A stretch of DNA of 64,000 nt from Asparagopsis taxiformis (lineage: Eukaryota > Rhodophyta > Florideophyceae > Bonnemaisoniales > Bonnemaisoniaceae), in assembly GCA_030407315.1 (NCBI GenBank), contig JALQPE010001823.1, positions 230,923 to 294,922 of the forward strand, written 5' to 3'. Shown in pieces: positions 11,338 through 21,631 of the stretch. Made by a program: the position numbers and the translations under genes. Positions within the stretch are counted from its first letter, which is position 1. Each line of letters opens with the position of its first letter. The notes beneath the pieces were generated by a model, which was given only the letters and a program-made list of their open reading frames with translations, was not told where the DNA came from and ran no database searches.

Positions 11338-12489
11338 ATGCGCACATCTCGCACGCAAGTCTGGTTAATCCGCTTCTTCTTGTCATGCACCTTCATCTTC
11401 TCATTATCGTTCCTCCAGCGCGTGAGCTACCGAATTTCGAAATTCCCACCCTCCCGCGAGAATCGCACAGTAGAAAATGCCCTACGACCACATGTGGACA
11501 ATCCGTGCATCGGACGCCCGACCCCAGTACCGATACCACCCGATAGGAAAACACCCGGCTTGTTTTTTCTTCACATACCTAAAGCGGCCGGCTCTCTGAT
11601 GTTCAACCTGGTAACCCAGTATGCCGAAAAAACACACGGTCTCCCCTGCCAGTTCTTGTTCGACGGCAATCGTAAAGGAGCCGGTCACTACGACACGAGC
11701 ACCGTCAAGCTTCCCCAATTCCTCAAAAAGTCCATAGAATGGCAAGCGCATGACGCTTTTCGCGCCAAGGACATCACCCGCAAGGAGCAGCTCTATCAGC
11801 GAGGCGCCTGTCGCTCCGTGCGTGGTCATGTAACCTATCGTCTTCGCGATGTGCTGCAGGTGCCGTATATTTCTGTCACGATTGTGCGTGATCCGCTGCA
11901 GAGATTCCTGAGCATGTATGATTTTGTTCACTTTCTCGTAAGGACGCAGCCACGCATCACAGGATGGGACCCTTGGGTTACAGGAAAGTCTCTACAGGAG
12001 GATTTAGCCAATTCGTCATCGATTCTCAACAGAGCCTTCTACAAGGATGGTTGTTGGTCTACGACAGACAATGCAGGCTTCTCATTTCACTTTTATGGCG
12101 TTTTGCATCAGTTGTCGGGAATAGACCCTTTGTTTGTCGGCGATGGTAATCCGCGTCAGTTTGCAATTGCAAATGCACAACATATGGCAGACGTGGCTAA
12201 GGATAATTTGTGCAGTTCTCATATTGTTGGCTCGCAACGTTATATGAAACGCACTTTAAACGCCTTTTTCCAAACTATGAGCCCGTATGTACAGTGGACT
12301 GATGAAGAGCAGAAATATTTCAAGAACCATATCTTTAACTTAACTCCTAACAAAACGAGTCGCAATATCGATGATCATGTGCCACCGCATGTTCATGCCG
12401 AATTAGAACGCAGATTTCATCAGGAGATCCAAGTTGTGCAATTTGCAGAACAGGTTATGGCCTATCGAGAATCAATTTCACAGGTGTGA
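11338..12489 (+). CDS. Golgi-type carbohydrate sulfotransferase (heparan 2-O-sulfotransferase-like), copy 2
   Basis: 383 residues, single exon, paralog of the gene at 2262. It has a membrane anchor at about residues 9-29, a 5'-phosphosulfate loop FFLHIPKAAGS (76-86, K82), RGHVTYRL around 162-169, and a 3'-phosphate motif IVRDPLQRFLSMY (182-194). The stem is about 38 residues shorter than in copy 1, while the catalytic domain is collinear to the end (NIDDH.PP near the C-terminus in both). The same PAPS-dependent sugar sulfation is expected; the acceptor is unknown. The pair is in tandem orientation, so local duplication followed by transposon insertion between the copies is the simple history. 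The ATG is supported by the immediate membrane anchor. Confidence 0.85.
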   Translation: MRTSRTQVWLIRFFLSCTFIFSLSFLQRVSYRISKFPPSRENRTVENALRPHVDNPCIGRPTPVPIPPDRKTPGLFFLHIPKAAGSLMFNLVTQYAEKTHGLPCQFLFDGNRKGAGHYDTSTVKLPQFLKKSIEWQAHDAFRAKDITRKEQLYQRGACRSVRGHVTYRLRDVLQVPYISVTIVRDPLQRFLSMYDFVHFLVRTQPRITGWDPWVTGKSLQEDLANSSSILNRAFYKDGCWSTTDNAGFSFHFYGVLHQLSGIDPLFVGDGNPRQFAIANAQHMADVAKDNLCSSHIVGSQRYMKRTLNAFFQTMSPYVQWTDEEQKYFKNHIFNLTPNKTSRNIDDHVPPHVHAELERRFHQEIQVVQFAEQVMAYRESISQV

Positions 12490-12893
12490 ATTCAACATCC
12501 AGTTACTCCAAATTCGCATAGTCATCGGCTTTCTGAAATGGGGACCATGACCATACTTCTTGTCACAATCGGACACTGTAATATTTCTGATCTGTGCTGA
12601 GCAGCGTCATCATGTCTTTAGATGTTTATATTTACACTCACAAAACAACAATGGGTATGGTATAGGAGGCGAGGTGCGCGCTCATTTGCATCTGTACCAA
12701 ACTATAAGAAACAAGATATCTAAATTTGTACATGTCTTGGTGATTCTACCTCAAAGTCTCACTTGTTGATTTTGCCTTCACAGACGCCGATTCATACCAA
12801 CTTCCATCAATTGTTAATCCACTGTCTGTATATACTCACCCATGTCCCTCGTCGATTCCATCAGTATAGTGTGTATAACGTCTGCTCACTGCG
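12490..12893. other. Convergent intergenic region
   Basis: 3' flanks of the second sulfotransferase (plus) and PEX12 (minus). No other feature is seen. Confidence 0.5.
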
Positions 12894-14258
12894 TCATACT
12901 GTTACCCCGTCATCATAGACACGGACTAGGTCTTCAACACTCGCTGGGGCTAAAGTCACAGGACAGTGGGGGTCCTGCTGCAAATGTCTCAAAATACAAA
13001 GATAACAAAATACATAACCCGATGTCGCCTGCATGTCATGAAAGTTAGAAACATTAGCAAGCATTCTAGTAACGCAACGCCGGGATTCGCAACATTTCAC
13101 ATACGCATGCAGTTGGGTTGACACGAACTTGATGGCAGAGCGGGCACAAGCCTGTTGCCGTTGCAGTCTTGGGATCAACACCGGCTGCAGGTTGTAGCGG
13201 CTCAGGGGCACTTATGGTTGGCCCTGTTTCCCTTGGGATGGCAGCCTGCAACAAGATGAGGAAAATTAGAACACATGCATTTCGGTAGAACGTGCAAGCT
13301 TAATTCTATGACATACCTCTGCAGCGTAGTAATACTCAAGAAATCGAAATGCGAATATCCCTGCGAAGAATGCCACCTTCAGCACTCCCATGACTTTGTC
13401 AGAAATACCGGACAAGAAGCGGAGAACTGTAGTATCGCTGTTTTGCTTTAGACCTCCAGCATAATTTCGAGCGGAGTTGGACAGTAATTCGCTCGGACTA
13501 AGCCGTCGCAAAACAAGACCCTGAAGAGCAAGTGCTGGTGTAAAATGTTTCGTATGTCCATATAGGTATAGAACATTGAACAGGAGATTTAGACCGTCAG
13601 AGGTTGCGGAAAAACGAGGGTACCATCTCAAAATCATCCGCCGAAATGATGGGCTGGTCAAGAATGAACGAAGGCTTGCGAGAATCCTTTCAAATTCCTG
13701 CACGAAATGTTTGGCGTTAAATGAGGCTCCGCTTGTATTACGCGTTCTACGGTGGGTTGCAGAAATACTTTGATTTGGGATTGATTGTTCCGACATTTGT
13801 AAACTTGTTCCAAGCATATCCGCAGCCGCACCCCCAGTTGAATTCGTGTACCATTGATCAAGTTTTAGCTTTGCATGGGGCGCAACAACCATGAGCAGAA
13901 CGCTGAGCAGTACTTGTCGAAACGTCAATTGACGGTTTGTAGAGGCTGCTGCCATACTGAAATCAGGGCTTGATGACCTTCGCAGGGAATAGAATGATTC
14001 TGCCAGGGTTGAAGAATCCTTTCGCAGCTGTGAGGTTTCCAGTAGGACAAGGAGTGACGTGAAGATTTCATCGGACCATGCAGCGAGACGGACTAAACGA
14101 GGGTGCCGTACGGATAGAACTTCTAGCGTGAATCGCAATGCTGGCCTTAATGCCGAACTGAGATGTTCTGCAGCATATACTTCGAAAAACGAGGGTCTCA
14201 GAGGAGCGGCGGTGCTCATAGTTTCGGATACCCGTTGCGCTGTACTGTCTGAAATCAA
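12894..14258 (-). CDS. PEX12: Peroxin-12, peroxisomal RING-type import protein (three exons)
   Basis: Exons on the minus strand are 14258-13317, 13245-13105 and 13028-12894. The introns are 71 bp (13316-13246) and 76 bp (13104-13029), both GTATGT...CAG, and give about 405 residues. The N-terminal block RPSFFEVYAAEHLSSALRPA followed by a membrane-helix region is typical of Pex2/10/12 proteins, best matching Pex12. The C-terminal RING-like part is split by the second intron: CPLCHQ....NPTAC, then ATSGYVFCYLCI and HCPVT, giving a reduced set of zinc ligands as known for Pex12. Pex12 sits in the peroxisomal membrane with Pex2 and Pex10 and acts in Pex5 ubiquitination and recycling. The start may instead be the second Met (MSTAAPLRPSFFE). 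It is divergent from the TatB-like gene at 14730. Confidence 0.85.
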
Positions 14259-14729
14259 TGGCTTCGTTGAGAACTGCGTTCAGCTCAGAGGCTTGATGGC
14301 AGCAAGATTGGCGCTAATTGTATCAAAATGTCATGCTCGACTGTGATCTAGAAAATTAGCGTACTACCCTGAGGCAGCTTGGTTTGCAATTTGGATATTT
14401 GTTGCTCAATCACACGTGACTGGCTTCAGGAGCTCGATTCACATCAGGTGAAATACAATTTGCCTCAAATACAATGGTTTCACTTTAAAATTAATCGCTA
14501 ATCCGCCAGACCAGCTCTGACAAGAACATCTCCTGCATCCCCCCCAACGCTTCTATTCGGCGTGACTACTCCATCGCTTCGACTTTGCCCACTCTTGACG
14601 ACTATTCGCTTCCAATCCTTCTTCCCAATCGCCCTTACAAGCCAAGCGTCGTGGGGGTAAAAATTGGTGCTCCAGGTCGCACCAACTCATCTGCAACTAC
14701 CCGAAACAACTACCAAATCGACATTCAGC
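14259..14729. promoter_or_regulatory. Divergent promoter interval between PEX12 and the TatB-like gene
   Basis: About 470 bp separate two gene starts that point away from each other, so both promoters should lie here. I cannot identify specific elements. Confidence 0.4.
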
Positions 14730-15530
14730 ATGACAATAACTTTCATTTCATTATATCCCAGCGCTTTGCGTTACCATTCTTCATCCCTGCAGAAAAGCTG
14801 CAGCTGGATTGGGAGCAAATCCATTCGTACACAATGTACTTCATTTCGCGGCGCGTGTATAAATCGACGAGCGTTACAACATTTTGTCAGACGTGCAAAT
14901 GTTCACTCGACTCCAAAGGCAATCCTGGGTGGTGGTGGATTTCTGGGTGTGGGGCCTTCAGAGGTAGTTGTGATTGTAGCTGTGGGGTGGCTTCTTCTTG
15001 GGCCGCAGAAAATGGTACAATTAGCGAAGGATTCCGGTAAGCTGCTCGGGCAGCTTCGGCGTACAGCAGACGAAGCACAGGATACGTTCAGAGAAGCCAT
15101 TGATATGGAACTTCTCGCAGAAACAGAAGAGCTTTTAACTGGGACGCCAAGTAAAAAGTTTGAAACACGTACGAAACCAGGCGAAGACGAAGCTGCGATT
15201 GCAGACACTGCAGATGCGGTTCGGGAAGCTATAGGGACCAATGGTGCACATGCAGATGCTGATGATATTGTCTCACCCCAAGTCGAAACGCCGGTGAAGG
15301 GTGAGGATCAAGAGCAAAGTCCATTTCTGGACCAGTTGAAACGTGTTTCTGATCCGAATCAAGTGGCTCCGAGTGAAGTGCCTGACCTTGACGTTGATCT
15401 GGACACAGAGCTAGAGCTGCAGAAACTGGAGAAGGAATATTTGGAGGCGAGAGCACGTTTGAAAAAAACAAAGAATGTCCAAGAGGTGGACAAGGGTATT
15501 GGAGAGCTGAGGAGGGAGGGAGATCAGTAG
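14730..15530 (+). CDS. HCF106/TatB-like subunit of the thylakoid twin-arginine translocase, plastid-targeted
   Basis: 266 residues from ATG 14730. The first 65 or so residues are rich in Ser, Arg and Lys and poor in acid, like a plastid transit peptide. Then comes the Tat hallmark GGFLGVGPSEVVVIVAVGWL: a single short membrane helix with a glutamate at its start, a hinge LLGPQKM, and an amphipathic helix (QLAKDSGKLLGQLRR). The long acidic C-terminal tail is more like TatB/HCF106 than TatA/THA4. The Tat system moves folded proteins into the thylakoid lumen, with TatB and TatC receiving the substrate. The frame is open further upstream only with non-ATG codons. It converges with BUD23, leaving 322 bp between the stops. 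Confidence 0.75.
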   Translation: MTITFISLYPSALRYHSSSLQKSCSWIGSKSIRTQCTSFRGACINRRALQHFVRRANVHSTPKAILGGGGFLGVGPSEVVVIVAVGWLLLGPQKMVQLAKDSGKLLGQLRRTADEAQDTFREAIDMELLAETEELLTGTPSKKFETRTKPGEDEAAIADTADAVREAIGTNGAHADADDIVSPQVETPVKGEDQEQSPFLDQLKRVSDPNQVAPSEVPDLDVDLDTELELQKLEKEYLEARARLKKTKNVQEVDKGIGELRREGDQ

Positions 15531-15852
15531 ATGGTATTTGTTGAAAGGTTTTGCTTTACTACTAGGGAGCTCAGTTACAGTTGGAGGCATTTCGGCATTG
15601 TCGCTAAAGATGTGGTCAAAGTTCCCAGTTACTAAACTGCCAATTATAGTTAATCGTCAAAACACTTTCATGTAGCAAGTCAACGCCACACGTTCAGTAA
15701 GGTTATTGAGTGGATTCGGGGTATGAATAAATAAGTCATGGCATGTGAGCTGGCTGTAAAACCAACTCACGAAAGGCACGGGTATATCGACACAACTAGA
15801 GTTTCAACAGGGTATACAGATTGCAAATCTACAAAGCAAGGGCATACCGACG
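15531..15852. other. Convergent intergenic region
   Basis: 3' flanks of the TatB-like gene and BUD23, with AATAAATAAG near 15726 as a possible polyadenylation signal. Nothing else is recognised. Confidence 0.4.
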
Positions 15853-16701
15853 CTAAAATTGAATGCGTCGTTTGCGGCCAGTATACTTGGAGTCACGCTT
15901 CGTTTCGTGGCCTTGTCTTCGCCTGCGATTCTTCTTCGAGATGACCCATTCCTTCCTGGAAACCGCCTCCTCCGCAGCCCGACGCCCTTTCTTCATCGGT
16001 CTTCTATTCCCCACAGCAACCTGTCTCTTACCACCCTGCTCGTCAACACCCAAGGGTTTCGGCTCAGCAACGCCCTTTGCCGGCGGACCCGCGGTCAAAC
16101 ACAAAAAATACTTTTTTGCTTTTGCACTATTCGGATAGTCCACCAGTAATCCACCGCTGAAGCCTGCGCGCATCGCCGAAGCTGTGAGCAGCTCCATCTG
16201 TGCGACATTTTCGGGATAAAATTGCAGTACAGCGCGTGCACTCTTTCTCAATGACGCGTACAACGTCGAGAAAAACGCATTCAACCTCTTGTAGGGGTTG
16301 TGGTCACTTTGATCGGCATTACAAAGCCATTGAACAGCGGAGACTGAAATGGCACCATCAAAAGTGCCCATACGAAATGCCATACCGTCACCCGCATCCG
16401 CCTGCATCAGATCCCCCTCGACATCTTTCTCTAGTGCTTCGGCCAGCATTGGGCCGGATATGTCAGTGCCGACCCAATGGTGTCCGGCCTCTGTGATGAC
16501 GCCGCCTGAGAGGCCCGTTCCGCAACCAATGTCCAGCAGGAGACCTTGTTCGCCCGGTGGAATGGCTAGAAGTTCTACGCATCGTTCGGCGAGCGCGGTT
16601 TGAACTTGGGTCATGCGGGAACTGGCGGCGTATTTCGCTGCACCATCTGTAGCGTAGAATTCTGTCGCAGGCCCCGCATGTTCTGGCCGTCGCGACGCCA
16701 T
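15853..16701 (-). CDS. BUD23: 18S rRNA (guanine-N7)-methyltransferase Bud23/WBSCR22
   Basis: 282 residues from the ATG at 16701, where the start gives MASRRPEHAGP and the frame upstream has no family similarity. The SAM-binding motif I is LLLDIGCGTGLSGG (about 54-67), followed by VGTDIS and a later FDGAISVSAVQWL block. The basic tail WVISKKNRRRR....DSKYTGRKR is a signature of Bud23, which methylates one guanine of 18S rRNA and helps mature and export the small subunit together with Trm112. Length fits the family. It shares a 730-bp divergent interval with the phosphoglycerate dehydrogenase gene. Confidence 0.9.
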   Translation of the reverse strand: MASRRPEHAGPATEFYATDGAAKYAASSRMTQVQTALAERCVELLAIPPGEQGLLLDIGCGTGLSGGVITEAGHHWVGTDISGPMLAEALEKDVEGDLMQADAGDGMAFRMGTFDGAISVSAVQWLCNADQSDHNPYKRLNAFFSTLYASLRKSARAVLQFYPENVAQMELLTASAMRAGFSGGLLVDYPNSAKAKKYFLCLTAGPPAKGVAEPKPLGVDEQGGKRQVAVGNRRPMKKGRRAAEEAVSRKEWVISKKNRRRRQGHETKRDSKYTGRKRRIQF

Positions 16702-17432
16702 GATGACGATGCAGGAGTTGGAGAACGGGGCTTTGGGAAAGAGCGATTGCACTAGCTCGGCGTGTGTGAAGGTTAACAAGTTACGCCAACGCCACCGGCG
16801 GTATGCAGTTTTTGAAATAAAATTAATTATTTTGGAAAAGTTTGAGAGGCATAAAGATCTGTATAACGGACCTGTTGAAATTGGTGAGAGAACAAAAAGG
16901 ATAGATTGAAGTGCTTTTATTGGACCAGAAAATATCCGGCAATATTGCTGGATGGACTTGTGGAAATTTGGTTGGACAGGACACAATCTCGCCTTGCCAA
17001 TTGGATGTAGGAGCGATGCTCCGTGGTCCCACACGGAGCATGTTTTGGATGGGGTTGAACAGCGGCCGGGCTGGTGTATCCAGATCAAATGTTTGCTCAA
17101 GTGCTCCACATGCAGCACATGCATGGGAGCGCGTGTGTTCTCGCAAATTTCTCTCCCAGCACGTATATGCGTCGTCCCGTGCATAATATTTCGCATATGC
17201 ATCGTACCGATACGCTCGAATCTCGTTGCACTCACATACCGTCAACACGTTTGCTCCCTTGTTCCCCTTTCATTGCCGCACACGGATCAACAATTACTGC
17301 GCACGTGTGAACTACAGCTTCATTCCCTGCCTTTTTAAGCACGTCAAACCTGTCTACACAAGCCGGCTATACTGCCTGTTTCACCAAAGATCGTTTCATC
17401 CTTCTCGTCCAAACACGCCCCCGAACAAAACT
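16702..17432. promoter_or_regulatory. Divergent promoter interval between BUD23 and phosphoglycerate dehydrogenase
   Basis: Both flanking genes start here and point outwards. The open frames that extend into the interval show no conserved residues, so I treat it as UTR and promoter sequence. No individual element is identified. Confidence 0.4.
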
Positions 17433-19199
17433 ATGACGTTCTCCTGCTTTATCCCCACTGCTATTGTCCACACCCGCTCGTCCTTCCTATCTGCTCCAAT
17501 CGCGCTCGCCTCTCGTCCCGACAATGTCCGCGCCAGACCATCTCGTGCAGTTCGCATGGTAGCTGCGCCAGAAAAATCCGTCCAGGAAGTCGCCACTACA
17601 CCGCCGACAATGACCATTCTGCTGCCGGAGAAGCTTTCTGAAGAGGGGATTGCGCTCATGTCCGACCAGTTCACTGTCGTTAAAAAGCTCGACCTCACCC
17701 CAGAGACTCTTCTCGAGGAAATTCCCAATCATGATGCCATCATTATCCGCTCCGGTACCAAAATGACACGTGAAGTCATCGAGGCCGCTACCAAACTTAA
17801 GGTTATTGGACGTGCAGGTGTCGGTGTGGATAACATCGATATTCCAGCCGCCACCGAACGCGGCGTCATGGTCGTGAACGCTCCGACTGGAAACTGTGTC
17901 GCAGCAGCAGAACACTCTATCGCCCTCTTGTGCTCCATGGCCCGTCTCATCAGCGCCGCAGATGCCACAATCAAGTCAGGAAATTGGAATCGCGGCTCTT
18001 TCGTAGGAGCAAGTCTTGTTGACAAAACTCTTGGCATCATAGGTCTTGGTCGCATCGGTCGCGAGGTTGCCAAGCGTGCTCGTGGCCTTGGTATGAAGGT
18101 CGTGGCTACCGACCCGTTTACAAGTGAGGAGGCCGCTGCCGCACTGGGCGTTACTCTTGCACCCTTTGATGATGTACTCGCCAATGGCGACTTCATCACT
18201 TTACATATTCCTTTGATTCCTTCTACTCGGGGCCTTATTGATGCGGCAGCATTTAGTAAGATGAAGGACGGTGTTCGACTGATCAATGCTGCTAGAGGTG
18301 GTATTGTTGTCGAATCAGCCCTTCTTGAGGCACTTGAATCTGGAAAGGTTGCTGGAGCCGCTCTGGATTGTTTCGAATTCGAGCCTCCGCATAAGCATCC
18401 CGACTCAATTTCAGCACAGATTGTGCAACATCCTAAGGTTCTGGCCACCCCGCATTTGGGCGCCAGCACCCGTGAGGCACAGGAGGACGTTGCTGTCGAA
18501 ATTGCTACTGCTGTCCGAGATGTTTTGAATGGTGACATGGTCGCTACGATGATCAATGCTCCGAGTATGGCCCCTGAAGTGCTGAAGGCCCTCAAACCAA
18601 GAGCTGTGCTGTGTTCAGCTCTTGGCCGCCTGGCATACTACTTGTCAGGAGGAAATTTGCAGGGTGCAGTATCAGTAGACTATTTCATTCCAGATGCCAG
18701 TGAAGACACACGGATGCTTCGCGCCGGTCTCATCAAGGGCCTTATGGAGCCAGCGCTAGGGTTACCAATTAGCATTGTCAACGCAGATGCTGTCGCGAAG
18801 CAGTCCAATTTCGGAATTACAGAAGTGAATCATTTTGCCAGACAAGATTCCAACAGTGAGGTCGTCGTCTCTGGTCGTGGAACACCAACTGTTGAAGGTC
18901 GTGTCACTAATGGACGTCCTCATGTCACTAGTATCGGAAGGTTCGAGTTGGACCTCCACTTGGATGGTATCATCATGGCATACAGTCAAGACGACCGTCC
19001 CGGTCAACTCGGTCTTGTCGGCACCTTGTTTGGTGAAAATGGGGTTAATATATCATCAATGACTCTTGCTCGTGATTCGAATAGCTCAAAGGCTCTGGTG
19101 CTTCTGCACCTGGACAGCCGCCCAAGTGAAAAACTTGTCGCAAAGATTGATGAGATCATCAATGATGCCGAACTCAGACCAATTGTTATTGAATTTTAG
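17433..19199 (+). CDS. D-3-phosphoglycerate dehydrogenase, plastid form
   Basis: 588 residues from ATG 17433. About 50 residues of Ser/Arg/Ala-rich sequence ending near AVRMVAAPEKS form the likely plastid transit peptide. The D-isomer 2-hydroxyacid dehydrogenase fold follows. The nucleotide-binding loop is GLGRIG (204-209), the catalytic arginine lies in NAARGG (R288), the glutamate in FEFEPP (E317) and the histidine in ATPHLGAS (H341). The C-terminal third has the intervening domain and a regulatory ACT domain (about 520-588, DRPGQLGLVGTLFGENGVNISSM in two parts: DRPGQLG and GENGVNISSM). This is the long type of SerA found in plants and cyanobacteria, which makes 3-phosphohydroxypyruvate for phosphorylated serine synthesis. 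The ACT domain suggests serine feedback, inferred from the family. It converges with the ABC1-like gene, leaving 179 bp. Confidence 0.92.
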   Translation: MTFSCFIPTAIVHTRSSFLSAPIALASRPDNVRARPSRAVRMVAAPEKSVQEVATTPPTMTILLPEKLSEEGIALMSDQFTVVKKLDLTPETLLEEIPNHDAIIIRSGTKMTREVIEAATKLKVIGRAGVGVDNIDIPAATERGVMVVNAPTGNCVAAAEHSIALLCSMARLISAADATIKSGNWNRGSFVGASLVDKTLGIIGLGRIGREVAKRARGLGMKVVATDPFTSEEAAAALGVTLAPFDDVLANGDFITLHIPLIPSTRGLIDAAAFSKMKDGVRLINAARGGIVVESALLEALESGKVAGAALDCFEFEPPHKHPDSISAQIVQHPKVLATPHLGASTREAQEDVAVEIATAVRDVLNGDMVATMINAPSMAPEVLKALKPRAVLCSALGRLAYYLSGGNLQGAVSVDYFIPDASEDTRMLRAGLIKGLMEPALGLPISIVNADAVAKQSNFGITEVNHFARQDSNSEVVVSGRGTPTVEGRVTNGRPHVTSIGRFELDLHLDGIIMAYSQDDRPGQLGLVGTLFGENGVNISSMTLARDSNSSKALVLLHLDSRPSEKLVAKIDEIINDAELRPIVIEF

Positions 19200-19378
19200 G
19201 TGAAGTAAAGTATTCTGGTTTCACGTATCCCAATTCATGACGTGAACGGGATAAATGGCGGAATACAGTCACCTCCGAACATAGAAATTCCAGGAATAAT
19301 AGCGTTTTCTGTGTGCCTATGCTCTTAAGCTAATTATGCTACAGTAGATTTCAAATGAAGTTGTCTACATAAATCGAA

Positions 19379-21631
19379 TCATATTCTTCTGTTCACAGGA
19401 TCCTCTTGTGGTAGTCCAAAGGCGAAACGCACTGCTCGAGAGGTTACTCTCTCTGCTAACGACACGGCAACTTCCAGTCCGATACGCTGGCTCTCAGGTT
19501 CTCGAAGAATTTTCCTGATGATTGGCGTCATCTTGGAAGGATTGAATCCTTTGCTTCGGGACAAAATTTCAGTTAGCCTTTCCAGATTCTCCATTGATCG
19601 AGTTCTTGCCGGCGGTGGTAGCGTCTGTAAGAATGGTGGAAGACGAATACCTGCTGTTGTACCTGCTTGAGCTGCAAGACTCACATAGTAGTTCATCATA
19701 TCTACACCAAGTGTATCTAATTCGGCCGTAATTTCGTCCGCTAGGTTATATCGCACCAGCTTTCCCTTTGGCGATAACAGAAACGATAGTAATTGCTCCA
19801 CGGCAAGAGAGACGTCGTAATCACCAGCACTAGAAGCAGAATCCAACAGGCTTTCTAACCTATTCCATCTGGGGCGACCATTATCGAAGAGAAGGCATTG
19901 CAGAGCCTCTTGTAACTCTGGGGCAGGGTCTGTTAGCAATCTTGATGCAATATAAGGGTATGATTCATTCAAAATCTTGAAGTTTGGGTCGACTTGAATC
20001 GCAACACCTTCAAGAACGCCAAGACAACGAATGATTGCTGTGTAGTATGGCGGTAGTCGGAAGGGGTACTGGTACATGACGCTTCCAAGCTTATCGATGA
20101 CAGACTTGAAGTTGAGTTCACCGACAGATGCACCCAGTACATCAGGTAATGCACGACCCAATGCTTCTATGATAGGATCTAGATTCGTTTCTGGAGGGAG
20201 AAAACCGAGTCGCACATACAAATTGGCCAACGCTTCAAAATCTCTGTTCACCATGTGAACAACAGCCTCAATAATACCATATCGCTGAGAGGGCTCCACC
20301 TCTGACATCATGCCAAAGTCAAGGTAACACAGACTACCGTTTGGCCTTGCAAGCAGATTTCCCAGATGTGTGTCTGCATGAAAGTAACCATTTTCTAACA
20401 TTTGTCGAAGTGAGCATTGCACCATAGCCCGTACCAGTTCTTCAGACCTTTCACGCGAAAGTCGGTCACTTGTGAGTCTTGAACCTTCCATCCACTCCAT
20501 CGTGATTACGCGACGCTTTGTATATCTCCAAAAGATCTTGGGCACATCCACGCCCGGTGTGTCACCATAAAGCTCCAAGAAACGTTCTGCATTACGGGCT
20601 TCCGATAAATAATCGATTTCCTCATAGATGAGTTTTCCAAACTCTTCAATGATGGACTGCAAATCAATCTCCCGGCCGGTAAGTTTCAACAAACTGTTGA
20701 GAGTCCCACTGATATTTCGAAGGATATAAATATCGAGGGCTATAATTTGTTCGCAATCAGGTCTTTGCACTTTCACAGCAACGCGCTCGCCAGTATTTCT
20801 GAGTATCGCACTATAGACCTGTCCGATAGACGCGGCAGCAACAGGATTAGGATCAATGGACTCAAAGATTTCATCAACCGGTTTGCCAAGTTCCTTTTCT
20901 ATGAGTTGGAAGGCCACATCATTCGGAAAGGGCGGCAATCTATCCTGCAATTTCTGCAACTGATCCAGGTATTCCTTCGGTAGCAAATCCGGACGAGACG
21001 CAACGGCCTGTCCACCCTTTATGATAGCGGGTCCGAGCGAAGAAACAATGTTCAAAAACTCCTGTGCACGCAAAGCACGGTTCTGCTCCTCGCGTCCTAA
21101 TTGAATGTCCAACACGATTTTGGACACAAAGGTGGTCAACGGGACAGCAATTTCCAATTGCCGTCTTCGAACGAAAAAGGAGCGTGATTTGAAATATTCA
21201 ATGGCCAGATCTGGGTCGTATCGCGGCCCTTCGTCTGCGCTTTTCGCCGCACGAGCAGCAGCCTCCTCCTCAGCAGCTGCGGAGGAGTCGCGCACAATAT
21301 CGGTCGCAGACGTATCTGGCGGCGCAGCGGGTGCATATGATTGCTTGTTAAAGCGGGGCTTCCTGTCGGCTCGTGGTGATTGGTCGCGCACCTGGCGTAA
21401 CAACTGCTCTGCTCGTTCAAGACGGGCTCGTACGGCTTTTGGACGCGGTTTGGTCCCCACAGCCTTGGTATCTGACGCGGATTTGGGCAGATGTGCTTCG
21501 GTGGCTACAGAGTTGGTTGGTGGTCGCGTTTGGAGAAATGTTGTGCAGCGCAGCATGCGAATTGCCGTTTGTCTTGACGCCGTCGTCATTGGGGTCGGCG
21601 CTACCAGGGCTAGCGCGACGTAGAGCGGCAT
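19379..21631 (-). CDS. ABC1/UbiB-family atypical kinase, probably plastidial (ABC1K)
   Basis: 750 residues. An N-terminal extension of about 145 residues, first basic then Ala/Glu-rich, may hold a transit peptide; a second in-frame Met is at residue 15. The family motifs are present in order: the KxGQ-type segment IIKGGQAVASRPDLLP, the Ala-rich loop AAASIGQVY, the lysine strand VAVKVQRP, EIDYLSEARNAERF, and the metal-binding LDFGMM. The loop usually read HADPHPGN is here HADTHLGN: the Asp and Asn remain but both prolines are replaced. Plant ABC1K proteins of this size are plastoglobule or envelope regulators of prenyl-lipid (plastoquinone, tocopherol) metabolism; that role is inferred. It is divergent from the small plastid gene at 22241. 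Confidence 0.88.
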   Translation of the reverse strand: MPLYVALALVAPTPMTTASRQTAIRMLRCTTFLQTRPPTNSVATEAHLPKSASDTKAVGTKPRPKAVRARLERAEQLLRQVRDQSPRADRKPRFNKQSYAPAAPPDTSATDIVRDSSAAAEEEAAARAAKSADEGPRYDPDLAIEYFKSRSFFVRRRQLEIAVPLTTFVSKIVLDIQLGREEQNRALRAQEFLNIVSSLGPAIIKGGQAVASRPDLLPKEYLDQLQKLQDRLPPFPNDVAFQLIEKELGKPVDEIFESIDPNPVAAASIGQVYSAILRNTGERVAVKVQRPDCEQIIALDIYILRNISGTLNSLLKLTGREIDLQSIIEEFGKLIYEEIDYLSEARNAERFLELYGDTPGVDVPKIFWRYTKRRVITMEWMEGSRLTSDRLSRERSEELVRAMVQCSLRQMLENGYFHADTHLGNLLARPNGSLCYLDFGMMSEVEPSQRYGIIEAVVHMVNRDFEALANLYVRLGFLPPETNLDPIIEALGRALPDVLGASVGELNFKSVIDKLGSVMYQYPFRLPPYYTAIIRCLGVLEGVAIQVDPNFKILNESYPYIASRLLTDPAPELQEALQCLLFDNGRPRWNRLESLLDSASSAGDYDVSLAVEQLLSFLLSPKGKLVRYNLADEITAELDTLGVDMMNYYVSLAAQAGTTAGIRLPPFLQTLPPPARTRSMENLERLTEILSRSKGFNPSKMTPIIRKILREPESQRIGLEVAVSLAERVTSRAVRFAFGLPQEDPVNRRI

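Noticed and set aside
16702..17235. Upstream extension of the BUD23 frame to 17235 (460 codons)
   Set aside because: The extra 178 residues show no family similarity, and MASRRPEHAGP at 16701 is the expected start for Bud23.
17226..17432. Upstream extension of the phosphoglycerate dehydrogenase frame
   Set aside because: The segment before ATG 17433 is His/Phe-rich without transit-peptide character; the downstream Met begins a typical plastid transit peptide.
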